Shown: positions 43,653-56,196 of the stretch, piece by piece
How positions within the stretch are numbered: the stretch's first letter is position 1
How the letters are laid out: every line of letters begins with the position of its first letter
Source of the DNA: Lineolata rhizophorae
Lineage: Eukaryota > Ascomycota > Dothideomycetes > Lineolatales > Lineolataceae
NCBI GenBank assembly: GCA_010093515.1
Contig: MU001679.1
Location: forward strand, 706,464 to 770,463
Reading direction: 5' to 3'
DNA: 64,000 nucleotides
Notes under the pieces: generated by a model
What the model saw: only the letters and a program-made list of their open reading frames with translations
The model's database searches: none
What the model was told of the DNA's origin: nothing
Made by a program: the position numbers and the translations under genes

Positions 43653-43675
43653 AAAAAAAAAAAAAAAAAAAAAAA
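43653..43675. repeat. Poly-A tract of 23 bases
   Basis: Uninterrupted A on the plus strand (T23 in the sense direction of eIF4G), five bases from the poly-G tract. Together they make an almost pure homopurine block of about 97 bp. Confidence 0.95.
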
Positions 43676-46600
43676 GAGGGCACCCTGTTCGGTGGACGAG
43701 GGGAGGCTCCGAAGAATTAAGAACCCGTGTCGCAGAAATTATGCGTCACGACCGTGTGCGGACGGTGTTGAGCGTGCGGTGTTGAAGGAGCGACCGGGGT
43801 CGAAGAAGGGTGCGCAGGGAGGAAAAAAAAAGAAGGGAAAAAGGAAAACCGGAACCGAAAGCTCAAAAAGGTGACGTCCGGAGAGTCGGCCTGCGGTTGG
43901 GCGCGCGCGGCGGAGCTATGTTCGCCACGATCCAAGCAGACGTGGCAGAAACGCGCTCGGCGATGGGGGCAACGGTCTGCTCAGGCGTGGGAGCTGAGAG
44001 ACGCGTTGGCGGGAGGTGATGGGGTTGATGAAAATCTTCAGGTGGTGAAGATGTTCGGGGGTGCGGGAGGAAAGGGTGCAGGCGGGAAGGCGATGGGTTT
44101 GGCCCGGGGCGAGAGGCGAGCCACACCTCGCTAACCCGAAAAATCAGCAGCCTGCTCTGGGCTTCGCGCGCGCCGCGGAGCCCGCCAAGCCGCAATTAAG
44201 AGGCAATTAACGCCGGAGCTGCGCGCGAGAGCCGCCTCGTACAACCGGTTCCCACGCCGCAGGTAGCTGTCTGCCAGCGCAGCTCTTCGCCGCCACGGCC
44301 GCTGGACTTGGTCGACGGGCTGCCGAGGAGGCCTGCGGCGGGTCGTGGCCGACGCTGCTGGGCCGGGGCGCGCGGGCTGAGCCTCGCGGCGACGCCGTTG
44401 CCGGCCTTTTTCGTTCTGCACGCAGGGCTACGCCTCACCCCATCTTCCGGGCGAATCATGCGAGCGGCGGCCGCCCGGAGCCAGTGGGAACAATATCAAT
44501 TGTCTGCGTAGGGCCGAAGGCACGCCTACGTCACGGCCCTCGTCCCCCTTTGCGTTCTGGAACGGCTCTCTTTTTCTGGCGCGCTTCCGCCGAGGATCGC
44601 TTGGCTCGTCGCCTTTGTTGGCCCAGCCAGAGACAGCGACGGGACCTTCTTTCTCTTTTTCGTCTGCCCCCTCCCTTCTCCCCTGGCTCGCGCCCCATCG
44701 CGGCCTTCGCTCCTGCCTGCCCGCCCACCCAACAACCAGTCATCAGTCACCGCATTCCCCGGCCGCGCTCGGCGGAGCGGGATTTAGGGCGCCCCCGGCT
44801 CGCCGTTTCTGCGTTTGGACGGCCGCGACCTCCCCGGAGGCGGAATTGTGCCTGAGGTTCAAAACACTCGCGCCTTCCCGCCCGGTCCTCTCGTGGCCGC
44901 GGGAGCCCGCAGAATGCGATCCCCTCCTTCCTCGCCTCCGTCCCCTTGCGCGCGCGACTCCCGTGGGCCGCGATGGACGGCGACCAGTCATTCGTGACGA
45001 GCGCGCTGCCACCCCGAGCCCACGAAAAGGGGGTCAGCGCCAATCCCGACCGGAGCGACCAGAAGCGAGCCTTCCGCCTGAATCATTGGCAGGTTGTAGC
45101 ACTACCTAGTGCTGGACGGGGAGGCGAAAAAGGGAACATTATTTGCGGTCCCTCTTCCCCCGAGCCCGACCGGTTTCAGGCAACGACGGGCACCTCCCCC
45201 CAAGGAAGCCCTTTTGTCAGAAGCCCTCGCCGTCGGCCGGGCGCCCGCGCCGGATCGCTAGCGCGCGGCGCTACATACCGACGATTAGCGCCGTCTCGCC
45301 CACCAGAACCAAAAGGCCGGGTGGTGATGCAATGCGTGCGAGGCCGGGAGCCGGATTTGTGCTTTCTGATTGTCGTCTTTTTCGAGAGCGGACCGGGCGA
45401 CCGGTCGATTGCCACCTGGTAGTATCAATCGCATCGAGAAGAATGCTTGGAGCAAACAAGGGATGTGCCCTCTGCCCTTCTGTATTCGCTACATGCCACT
45501 AAGGGGGGTAAAACGGGCCAGGAGAAGGAAAAAAAAAAGTATCACCACCACACAGACTCTCTCCCGCCATCGCGGTCTCACCAGCTTAGCCACGCCACCA
45601 AACTTCCTCGTGCTGCCACCCCATTCGCCGCATCGAAGAGCAGCACAAAAGGGAGGTTTTTCGTAGCCGCCACCTCTCTCCCATCAACCACGGGAGAGAA
45701 AAAAAAGCATTCGAACAGCAATGCGTGCGTGGGGTGAGTTGAGCTGGGGGCTTCTACATATGTAGAGGGCAGAAAAAGAGGAAAAGAGACAACTGACCGA
45801 ACCCAACCACAACATTTTTTTCTCGTCAGCACAACAAATTTTTTTTTGTGGTTTGCCCCGGGTCGTTATCGATAGCGCGCGATACATAGCTACATACATA
45901 TACATACATATGCGGGCTTGCGGCTGGGCCGACCGCCGGGCGCCTCGGTCAGTCAGACTGAGACCCAACGATTCAGAAACGGGGAATCCCGCCCAGAGCC
46001 GCATCCATGTGCTCCCGTCCGCCTATACATACATACGAGTCTACTTGGCACCGCGCCGAGGTGCCCACTTCTTCCCGAGACATACCCGGCCAGGTCCGCT
46101 GCCATAGGGTAGGCTTGTCTAGGTTTATTTATTCTTAGTACGTATGCCTACCTAGGTCCTCTGTGGTACAAGTGACCGCGCCGGTGACCGGAGAGGGGCC
46201 TCCCTCCGACGAGCGGAGTCGCGTGTACTGGGTACGACATGAGCCACAGGTTTGTGTGCGATACTCGGTGACTTTGGACGTGGCGCGGGGTAGCAAGCTT
46301 TACATCGACATGATATACCTACATACATAGGTCTTTACGCCGGAGAATTTGTTATCTGTGCTTCCGCATTCAGCAATGTGCCTAGCACACACTGGCACCG
46401 GTACCCGCTGTTTGGTAAGTGCGGGTGGGCGGGGGCGTCCACCTGCAGCGCCTGGCTGCGTGATGATGTCGCGCTACCCAAGATCCCACAGACTCTTCCC
46501 GCCGGCCGTCGGATAGGTTTGGAAGGGCCAACCCAGGCCGTCATACCACAGGCATGGAAAGCCGTCGAAAAGCGAGGCGAAGGCAGCCGCCATCCATCCA

Positions 46601-46679
46601 TTCATTCTTCCGTCTCATTCCACGCACTACCCACGGGACTCCTTGCCGCGCTCTTTCGCCCCAACACCTCCCCGCCGTC

Positions 46680-46693
46680 TACCTACGTAGGTA
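46680..46693. promoter_or_regulatory. Perfect 14-bp palindrome TACCTACGTAGGTA
   Basis: Reads TACCTACGTAGGTA on both strands and is followed by another GGTAC. One of several related motifs in the long intergenic regions. It could be a protein-binding site or a remnant of a dispersed repeat. The function is unknown. Confidence 0.5.
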
Positions 46694-46904
46694 GGTACGG
46701 TAAGTACATACCATGGTAGCTGTACCGGTAGGCGCTCCATACCAAGCATTCCCGGGCCCTTCTCCCCACCGATCTCTCCTCGCTCCACCTACCTATACCC
46801 CAACAACCCATCACACCTCTCCAGCCGCGCACCACAGCGGCGCCTGGAGGGGAGGCGTCCCGACAGTCGTGGCGCTGGACGAGGAGACAGGTGAGGTTTC
46901 GTGG

Positions 46905-46916
46905 GTACCTAGGTAC
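46905..46916. promoter_or_regulatory. Perfect 12-bp palindrome GTACCTAGGTAC
   Basis: Self-complementary GTACCTAGGTAC, followed by TTATATAGGT. Same word family as at 46680, 22729 and 62458. The function is unknown. Confidence 0.5.
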
Positions 46917-47900
46917 TTATATAGGTCAGTAGGACGTAGGACGGGGGCACACGGATTTTTGACGGTACGTCGTATTGGCCCCGGCCCGAGGTGCTCTTCG
47001 AGTACGTAGCACGGCCCATGTACCTACCTACGCGCCACGAGCCGAATCGTCGCACGCTTACGTGCGCGGTGGCAAAGCATTAGGCAGGTGAGCACTTGCA
47101 TGCGGTGATTGCACATGGGGTACGAGTGACGCCCGCTACAGCGCGCCGCCATTGCCCGCCCCGGGGGGAGCAATCCAAGGGCGTTGTTCGACCTGCTACA
47201 TAGATACTTGCACATGCGAGTGGGATCCAACGTACCATATATGCAGTCCCGGGAGTCACGCCCTCGCCGCAAGAAACCACGCGCAGCATTTCCAGCCCTC
47301 TTTGCTTGTTGAAGCCTAAGCAGATCGCCCATGGCACATCTATGCATACGATCCCTCCCGCCGACGTGCTCGCCCCGCCCCGCCCAAACCCCGTCGTCCC
47401 CAGCTCTCTCCCGTCGCCCGCGCTTGCTCTCCGCTCGGCCAACTTTGTCCCTCGGCACCGCCGCCTGCGGCTAGACGCGGGCCGCGAGAAACCAGCCGAG
47501 GCTTGCGGGGCCATCCAGACAAAAGGGCAAGGGGGAAGGGGGGCTCCAAGGGTGGGGATGGCGCAATTGAAGTGTTGGCTCTGTGTAGTAGCGCAAGGGA
47601 CCTAGCCTAGAGGAAAAGGAAAAAAAGGAAAAAAAGAGATCCAGTGGGCGAGAAGAGATGGGGTGGAGGTGGTTCGTTTGGGTGGTTGGGCCCGCTGGGG
47701 AGGAGCTGGGTTCTGGATGCGTAGGTGCCTGGGGTGCGGTAATATTGGTACCTTGGCCCAAGCTGGCAAAGTCTCCTCATGCCGTCGGTTTGCTGAGGCA
47801 TGTAGCTGTGGTTTGTTGAAGTAGACCATGAGAGGGAAGGTTGGCCGGAGGATGTTGGATCTAAGGATCCGGCCCGCGCGGATCAAAAGGCAATCGTGGG

Positions 47901-50560
47901 CCGGGAGACGAGGATACGACTAGTCCCAATGGATTCGAGAGTCCCGAGAGCTCTGTACTCAGTGCTGCGCCTTCCAATCGCGGGTTCCTTGTGGCATTTC
48001 AGCATTTGCAATGGTAGACGAGTGCTCCATTGTGGAGCAGACCCGTTTTCGGTGGTCTAGCGCCGAGTCTAGCCTGAAATGGGCAGTTCTTATAGGCGTT
48101 CCGTCCACCTACCTATATAGATTCCCAAGTGGGCAATCTGGAAAGTTCCTACCTGATATATTATTATTGCCATCTCAGTACGCTGGGCAGCCGGGGACAC
48201 GATTGCAATTACAAACCGAGGCATAACCACTTCTCCGCTTGACGTAGGGCACAATGACGCGTGGACCTCCCTCCTTCCAATTGTGACGAACGAAAGGTAC
48301 CGAGCGCAATCCATCATACGCACCAAGAGCTGGAACATGAAGAAGGACGCCGACAGCAAAGCGCGAACGAGACCCTTAAACCTCAATCGGGTTCTTCGCC
48401 CGCCGAGCGATCGCCGCCAACCCTTCCAGAAGACGCGCTAGGGCGGGCGCTAGCAGCGCCTTGTAGCGTGGTGGCTTGAAACTTTGTTCTGAAGGCGCTC
48501 AGGGGTTGCTAACGACTAAAGGGCCTCCTTTCTGCCGTTAGAGTCACACATGGCACGCCCACTTCAGCCGGAGGTTAGTAGCTTGTATTCGATAACCTCG
48601 ACGGCCAGGCAGGGGACTGGATGGAGTGGGGGGGAAGGTCGCAGCCGGACAAATGGGAAGGCGCATGTAGCCCCATGACTCGCGGACCGCTTCGTCTGCC
48701 GTTGAGTCTTTCCAGGGTCCTTGTAGCTATGGACGTAGGCTACATTAACGGATGGATGTCCTTGTGGGCTCCTGTGGAGTGAGATGTTCTACGTTGCGGG
48801 CGAAGGCTGCGTCGCTCCGGAAATGAGGAGAAACGATAAAGAAAGCTTTTCGAATGACCACGTGCGAACTTCATACCCGAGCCTGGAGGATGGATGATCA
48901 TGACGTCCTGCTAGGCCTCTGTGCTTTAGGGGTAGGGTTCTTATTACGTGGCACTCGCCGAGCCTGTTGACTATGGTCAGAGGTTGGATGGGCCGAAATT
49001 GTGATGTTGAACGCGCACACTATGAATGTCGCCAGTCGCAACGTTCGTCCAAGGCCGTCCAGTAGCAGATTTTAGGCGAGATATTAGTCGGATCTTCTGC
49101 AATAGGTGTCACTTCCGTGGTCGGGAGACGATGAGAAGGTACAATCTCGGGCATATTGTCGAGGGAGTGGGGTTGCTGGAGGTGGAGTCTAACAGATGTT
49201 CTATGTTTGACTAGTGTCGACTACTCACTTAACGAGAATAGTTAGTGGTTGTTGCTCACTGGTGTGCTCGTCTGAAATAGCGATAGAATCCCATTTTGCT
49301 CAAAATGCCAGGCCATGTGTTGAGTGCCGTACTAAGTTCAAAGCCTCATACCTACCACGATTACTTTAGTATCCTATTAGTCCGCGGTTGACAAGTGCTT
49401 CTCAAGCTCCTCCACCAGTAGGTATCCAGTCAATGCTAACTTGAAATCTATGCTAGAAGTGCTTGATACTTTTAGCCTCCTAGCCGATCCTCGTATGCGG
49501 GTTCTGTGATAGGAAGCGTGGAATGAAGTAGCTGATCGAGTATCCTGTGGCAGAAATTTGAAGTGTGCGGCTGCGTACAGTAATCTCCACAATCTTACAG
49601 TCCCTGTGAAGACATGGACGAAGGAGTGAGGTAAATGTAGCGTTCTGTTTGACTAGAATTTGAGGAGAATCCGAATTCAACGATGTCAAGTACAAGTTAG
49701 CTACGGGCTTGCAACGAGAAGCATGCAGGGTAGCGGAGGTCTTTTAATGGGAATGAAGCACTCACACTAAAGACTTCGATGCATCCAAGAGCCTAGAGCA
49801 AGTTCTTTCTGACGAGCAAAAGTTTCGTTGTCCGGAAGGGGTGTTGATACAACCAAACTCTTTACCGAACATATTGCGCTCATGTCCAAATGGTCCTAGC
49901 TATGAAATTCTGCGCTGAACTATCTGGCTCCAATTTTATGGATAGAGGAACAGAGCAAGGGACCTGCAATGCAAGAACATGTCGTTTTAGCAATTTGACA
50001 ATTCTAGGTTAGCATGAAATTCCCACTTCCAGCAGCTGCTCACGCAGTAGCTGCTTCGGTGAACCGAGTATAGCAAGGCCACTAAGACTATAATGTCTAA
50101 TCCGCAAAGGCCGACTAGAAGTTAAAGAGAGTAAATTCAACTAAAACCCAAAGGACCAGTGCAGTGAGTGAAGAGTTTGGTTCGCACATGTTGTCAAAGT
50201 AAACATTGAAGTTGCGCTGTTATCGCGACAGTTTGCGGCGGCCTTTAAACGGACTCGAGATCCAAAGAATATCTGTGGCCATGTTTCACTGATATTCCAA
50301 TCATTTTCACTCAATGACTTCATTGACGGTTATTACTGGCCTTGGAAAGTCTCAAGACGTTGAGTTTGAGGTTGTGTCTGACTTGTAGAGTGTCCGACGA
50401 TGTTGTGATCGATGGAGTTATGAATGCGGAATAATTGAACTTATTCCAACGATGGCATCGTCATGTCATAAAGTTGGAGAACGAAACAAAATTACCTCGG
50501 AAAGAAGAAAAATACAAAATCGACGTAGTTCGAGAGTTCGAACGATGAGGAAGGAGTGGG
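47901..50560. other. AT-richer gene-free stretch
   Basis: 2.7 kb with lower GC than its surroundings and no frame above 72 codons between 48500 and 50500. No repeats, element ends or RNA genes were recognised. Decayed repeat DNA or a long non-coding transcript are both possible. Confidence 0.5.
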
Positions 50561-53500
50561 CGTCCCGCGAACGCCGTGTTCTCGCCTGGCTTCTCGGAGC
50601 CTAGTCGTGGGTCGTCATATCGACAGGCTAAATTCCAAGGACGGACTTTTCGACCATCCAACGTACCCGACCAGGCCTACTCAAATTTCGCACCCGATCG
50701 ATCCGCACCGCACCCACCCCTTCCCGTCATTTAACTTAGGCCAATCGTCCCGGAAGCCGCCGGGCGGCTTGCCGCCACAGTGCGCAGTGGCAACGTCTAC
50801 TAGCGCCAACTGCCAATTCGTCGTTCGGCCCACCGCTTGCGAGTGTGCAGCACACAGGGATGATGTACGCCTGGACGGAAGTTGGGCAACCTCACGCCGC
50901 GTACGCATGCCTCCCCACAGGTAGCACGGCAGATGGCAAGAGGATCAAGCAAGCAGGCAGACAAACCAGCACGACCTCGACGACAATGCGTTCTTTTCTT
51001 AGAAAGAAGGGCTATGCGCGCCGCATCCCGGGCTAGAAGGCCAAAAAAAAAAAGGGACAAGACAAGTCTAGATGTAAGCTTGCAATTACTGTTTGCATGT
51101 TCTCCAAGGTCACCCCGTCGCCCCGCACGGCGTCTAAATGAAAAGGTTCAATATTCGCCGGCTCGGTCCATCGCCAGGAACCAAGTCCAAGCGGCTGCCC
51201 GCCGCCGAGCAGCAGACAAACGGCGATTTTCTGCACGGGCCGGGAGGGCCGGGAAGAGAGGGGTCCAAGTCGCTGCAGATCGGGGGGGGAGGGCCCAGCA
51301 GAACGCCCAACGAACGGCCCACCAGTCGGCAAATTTTATTGTCGTGCTTGGTGCTAGCATGCAGAGACAGGGCTCCTACATTATGTGCATGGCTCACCCC
51401 TGACCGGCGCCAGGTGCTACGGACACACAGACACACGGGCACACACCACGCCATCCAATCCATCAGCCACCGACGCATGCTGCCTGCAGACCCAATGCGC
51501 GGCAACCAGAAGGGTCTGTTGCTGCGTGTGTGGATGGCGTATGCAGGACCGCTGTGCGAGCGCGGACCAGCGGAGTTCCTGATTATCCACTAACGGACTT
51601 TTAGGAAGAGCAAGCAGCATGGCAGACACTAGCCAGAGCAAGAGAGGGGGGGGGTGGAAGGGGGGGAAGAGAGGAGGGAAGGGTGTTGGTGTGAAGCGCT
51701 GCGACCCAGTCAAGCCGAGTCGAACGATAGACTTCTCATCGCATACGGACATTGCGGCGGACCGTTAGGTCTAGGCGGAGGGAACCGATGGGCATCAAGC
51801 TTACCCTCTCCCTCTGCAAGTCTGCATCTCCTTCATCAATCTCTGGAGAACTCCGAACTGATCGACTCCGCCCAACATCTTTGCCGGACGCGCTCATCAT
51901 CTTCATAATCACGCGCACGATGCTGTCACGTTTCTTTCTTTGGTACAGATGCACAAAGAAAACCATACATAGATAGATAGGGCCTGCAAACTGCACGCCC
52001 CGGGTTTTTAGTTGGCCTCGATAGCGACATTCTCTCCAGAGGGAGCCACGAGCCCAAAATACCGAATCTAGGAGCCTCCAGAGTACATGCGCGCATGATG
52101 CAGTTTCCCCACCGGGGCCTCCACCCAAAAATAATTCGCCCTCGTGCAACCAGAGCGTGCTGTCGCCTTTCCCTCATGCTACCTTGATGTTTCCACCAGT
52201 CAGTCCTTGCTAGTGCATGTAGTGTTGCTTTGACGCCGCCCCAATCACAAGAGGAAGGCCCCGTTCATCCAGACCTCTGGGATGTCATCGGAACCTCTGT
52301 CGACACTTTGCCGGTCAGTGGACGAGAAACAATGCAGTTCGACATGCAAGGGGTCAGAGACAGCCGAGCGGGCATGAACGTCCTTCTCTGTTTCTCACCC
52401 CTCTGCCGGCCCGAGCAAACTAGCAAAGGCCACCCCAACGGCCGCGAAGCCGCAGCCGCAGCAAACACCCATCCAGCCCAGGAAGGCATTGCCTGCCGGG
52501 TTTCGGGCTCAGCTCGCGGTCCACCGCTCCGCCCGTGACAACTGACAGGACGAAACGGCTGAGCCACGCGTGTACCCGACCAGACAGAAAAAGGCGCAGA
52601 GGACATGGATGCGGACGACGGCACCTCGAATCGAGCACTTCCTCATCTGATCTCTTCTCAGCACGCTACCAAACTTTCCTTTTCCCCCCCCTTTCCCCAC
52701 CCCTCCGAGGCTCCAACTAGCCGTTCTACTTCTAGATCGGGTCTCTCGAGCCATTGAGCCACGCCACGCCACGTCGATCAGGGAGCAGCAGCTCACACGC
52801 CCCTCGCCCGGTCCCGCCGCCGGGCAATCAACCGCCAGCGACAGCACCCCAATTCGATCGTCGAGGACCGCCAGACCGGCCCAGAAAGGAGGCCCCCGAA
52901 CCGCACGCCCCCAAGCCCTACGGCTGGACGTCCCGTTGACCAGCTCGGGAGGGGGCAAAGAGTCCTCGCGGTCCTGCCGGCCTTGCGCACACCCCAACTC
53001 AGCAGGGCCCGACTAGGGAGAGGGGGGTAAGGTGTAGAAAACGGAGATCTCGCACCAACCCCCGCCGCCCGGTCGAACTACCCACGCTATCCCTCCACCC
53101 CGCAACCCCCCGCCCGCCATCCTCCAGCACCTTCCTGCCGATGCCGCAGCTGGGGCCGGCCTGCTGGCCGGTGCGAGCCTCGTCGAGCCGCAGACCCGGC
53201 CGTACTGACGGCGCGCGCAGCAAGAGCGCGGACTCGAGGCCGAGCGGACGGGGGCTCAGGGCGGGCCTCGGCGCGCTCAACTCGCGCTCGTCCGAGTCGC
53301 GCCAGAGACGAAGACGAGGCTGGGGGTACACCGGGTAAGCAGGTATGGGCGGGCGTGAGGGAGAGCTCCAGAGCCCCCGGGACAAGAGCCCGGTTGTTAC
53401 GCGCGTTTCCTTTTTGGTTTTTGCGGCAGCGTGGCCGGGCTGAGGCCGCTGTAATTTGGCTTTTGCATGTTTGTTCGTCGGTACGTACATGACACTGGAG

Positions 53501-54223
53501 CGGACCTTCAGCCGGGCGGCGGCCGAAGGCAGGCAAAATGAAACAGTTGAAGATCCAACACGCACTGATTTCAATGAAGTGGGGTATTATTTCAGAACCG
53601 TTCCATTCGTGCAATGGTGTTTCAAGAACAAGAAAGGTTTGGGGGGAGGGGGGGGGGGACACAAAGCTGCAAGCAGCAACAGATTAGAACTGAAGAAGCG
53701 GAGAAGTAGAAATTTAGAAACTTGTCAAGCCCCAAACCAAATGAAGCCGATCTCCGGTCGGTTCATCCCAAATAGCTCCTAGCTGACATCCGAAACGTAG
53801 TGTCCGGTGCGGTGGAAGTCTTTTGCTGCTAGCACACCAGGAAAGCAAGGACAGCATCGCCACCTGCGCTCGCGTCATTCCGCCCGCAGTACAACCCTGC
53901 CTCCCGCCCCGATCCGGAGAAAAGAGGACATTCCCCAAAGGGTAGAAAGGAAGTATGAAAACAGAAGGGCAAGGGCAAGAACAAAACACAAAGAAGTAAT
54001 ACGCAGCCAAGTATATTATTAAGGCCAGCAATTTGGGAAGTAAGAACTGCAAAAACTCTGGGGTATGTTGTGCTTTGCCAACCTGCCAACTTAGAATAGT
54101 GAAGAGGTTTCTGTACAATTGGGAGGAGGCCAAATTTCATCAAGAGATCAGAAACAAGTCGAAAGAATAAAACAAAAAACAAAAAGGGGGAATAGGGAAG
54201 AAAACGTAACTACATGAACATTT
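50561..54223. other. GC-rich intergenic region downstream of the homeobox gene
   Basis: Mixed GC-rich DNA with many short overlapping frames and none with domain support. Includes G-rich runs at about 51637-51670 and 53641-53659 and CACA-type words near 51420. I see no gene here. Confidence 0.5.
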
Positions 54224-54278
54224 GGGGGGGGGGGGGGGGGGGTTGGTTCTCGGGCCGGGGGGGGGGGGGGGGGGGGGG
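54224..54278. repeat. Paired poly-G tracts
   Basis: Two G runs, 54224-54242 (19) and 54257-54278 (22), separated by TTGGTTCTCGGGCC. They lie about 0.9 kb downstream of the homeobox gene stop codon, so are C-rich in its sense direction and possibly inside its 3' UTR. Confidence 0.9.
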
Positions 54279-55195
54279 TGATTGTGCTCTGCGCCGGAGG
54301 AGATTTAAACGTAACTGCAACAACTCATACAAGCAGAATTTCTCCCTGCTCGCTCCTATACACTCACCCAAGAAAAAGGTAGAAAAGAGAACCCCCCAGA
54401 TTAACACCGAAGCGCTCTTCCCCCCCATCCATCGTCATCATTTGTCTGAGTCCCGAACAATCCAAATGGCCCGTCATACAACCCGATTTTCGTTTCCCAA
54501 ATTCGAGCAACCCGGCCGTTAAACAAAAAAAAATAAAAAAAGACAAAAACCAAAAACCAAAAATAAAAAAAACCATTTGAATTAATTTCCCGCCCCTCAC
54601 CACCTTCAAACCACCTATCCCGTTATCCCGTGAAAGCGCCCATGTCTATACTGGTATGACAGGCCCACGCACACACACGCACGCACGCACCAACCGACCG
54701 GTCCCCAAACCCCCCGCCGCCGTCCGAAGAACCAAAGAAAAAAAAAGAAAAAAAAGAAAAAAAAAGTCGCAACAAGACCGCAACTGGGGGGGGGGCCACC
54801 TTGAATGTTTTGTGCCGGCGCGGTCCGAGCGCGGCGCGAAGCTCTCCGGCTCCCAAACGTGAAACGTTTTAGTCCGACGGCGGGGCAAACGGAGAGAGAG
54901 AGGAAGAAAGAGAGAGATACAAGAGCGAGGGGGCAAAGGAGAAACCCTCACGCGACGCCTCGCGTCCCTGTCCCCGACCTTGTCCTCGCCCTCGCCCTCT
55001 CCGTCGTCCGATTCCAGGTGTGGGTGGAGCACGCGAGCCTTGCGACGACCCTTTTCATCTTTCTTCTCGTTTCCGTTGCGGGCCACCGGCTCGGACCAGC
55101 TTCCCTTTTCAGTCCTCTTTTTTTTCCTTTTCTTTTTTTTTTTCCTGTTCCTCTCTTTTTCTTTTTCTCCCCCCTCCCCGGGCCGCACCTCCCGC
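54279..55195. other. 3' flank of the homeobox gene
   Basis: Contains A-rich runs (54520-54570, 54730-54770), a GCACGCAC repeat near 54665-54690 and T-rich blocks (55110-55170). On the minus strand these would form a low-complexity 3' UTR for the homeobox gene. The 329-codon minus frame 54646-55635 is a shifted-frame shadow of the last exon running into this region. Confidence 0.55.
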
Positions 55196-56158
55196 TCAAT
55201 ACGCCGGCCCCAAATGCAGCCCATCCCCGCGCTCTGCGCCGTCTTCATGTTGGTGTTGATGGCGATGATGGTGATGGTGATGGTGATGCTCCGCATGCAC
55301 GCCGCCGGCCGCGCCGTCGTCGCCGGGCTCTCCGAACCCCGTCTCGGCCCCCTGCTGCGCGCCGAACTGGCTCTCGGCCTGGGATCCCGCGCTTCCAGGC
55401 GGGCCGCCCGCGCCGCTGCCGCCGCTGCCCGGCGTGCCGGCGTCCTGCCGCAGGTACGAGTTCTGGAAGGACGTGATGTGGTGGGGCGCGGAGAGCATCT
55501 GGGCGAAACCGTGGTGGGGCGGGCCCAGCGGCGACCCCTGGGCGTGGTGCGAGCCGTAGCTGGGGAAGGTGGCCGTCTGGGGCGCCTGGTGGTGCTGCTG
55601 CTGTTGGTGCTGCTGCTGTTGGTGGTGGACGGCACCGGCGCCGGGCCCGCCGGCGACGGGGCTGCGCGGGCTCGGCGTGTAGTGCGCGGTGCTGAGCTCG
55701 ATGCGCCGGGGCACGCCGGCCGAGAAGGAGCGCATCCGGTTCTGGGAGGCGGCCGCCTGGAAGCCGGGGATCTGGCCGTCTGGAAACCGGGTTAGCAAGG
55801 GAAAGGAAACGTGGACTGGGGCGAAACCATGTAGATAGGAGGGGGTTGGGGTGGGGGGGGGGTTTTAAAACTCACAATTATACCCGATCCCATACGGCAA
55901 GCCCTGAGGGCCGCCGGTCTGCGGATCCTGACCCATGTGCTGCGCCGCGGCCATGGCGGCCGGATCCGCGCCCGCGCCGCCGTCCATGCCGCCGTCGGCG
56001 CCGCCGTACGACATGCTGGTGCGCAGCGGCGACGAGACCGCCTCGCCGCCGCCGCGCGACCCGCGCTGCATGCGGTCGTGGATGTTGAGCCGCGGGATGT
56101 GGTGGTGCTGGGGGTGCGACGTGAAGCCGGGGGAGGTGACGGAGCCGCCGAACGGGTT

Positions 56159-56196
<38 letters not shown>

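Larger units (their letters stand above)
43676..47900. other. GC-rich intergenic region upstream of eIF4G
   Basis: No supported gene. 43700-45300 is GC-rich promoter-like DNA, where long frames are Arg/Pro/Ala shadows. 45850-47050 carries many TACATA, TACCTA and TAGGTA words, including perfect palindromes at 46680-46693 and 46905-46916. 47330-47700 contains purine/pyrimidine-biased stretches. Frames such as 46713-47009 and 47602-47886 lack domains. Confidence 0.55.

Noticed and set aside
43516-43683. N-terminal extension of eIF4G with polyproline and polyphenylalanine
   Set aside because: It is only the translated poly-C and poly-T tract. The ATG at 43515 gives a normal fungal eIF4G N-terminus.
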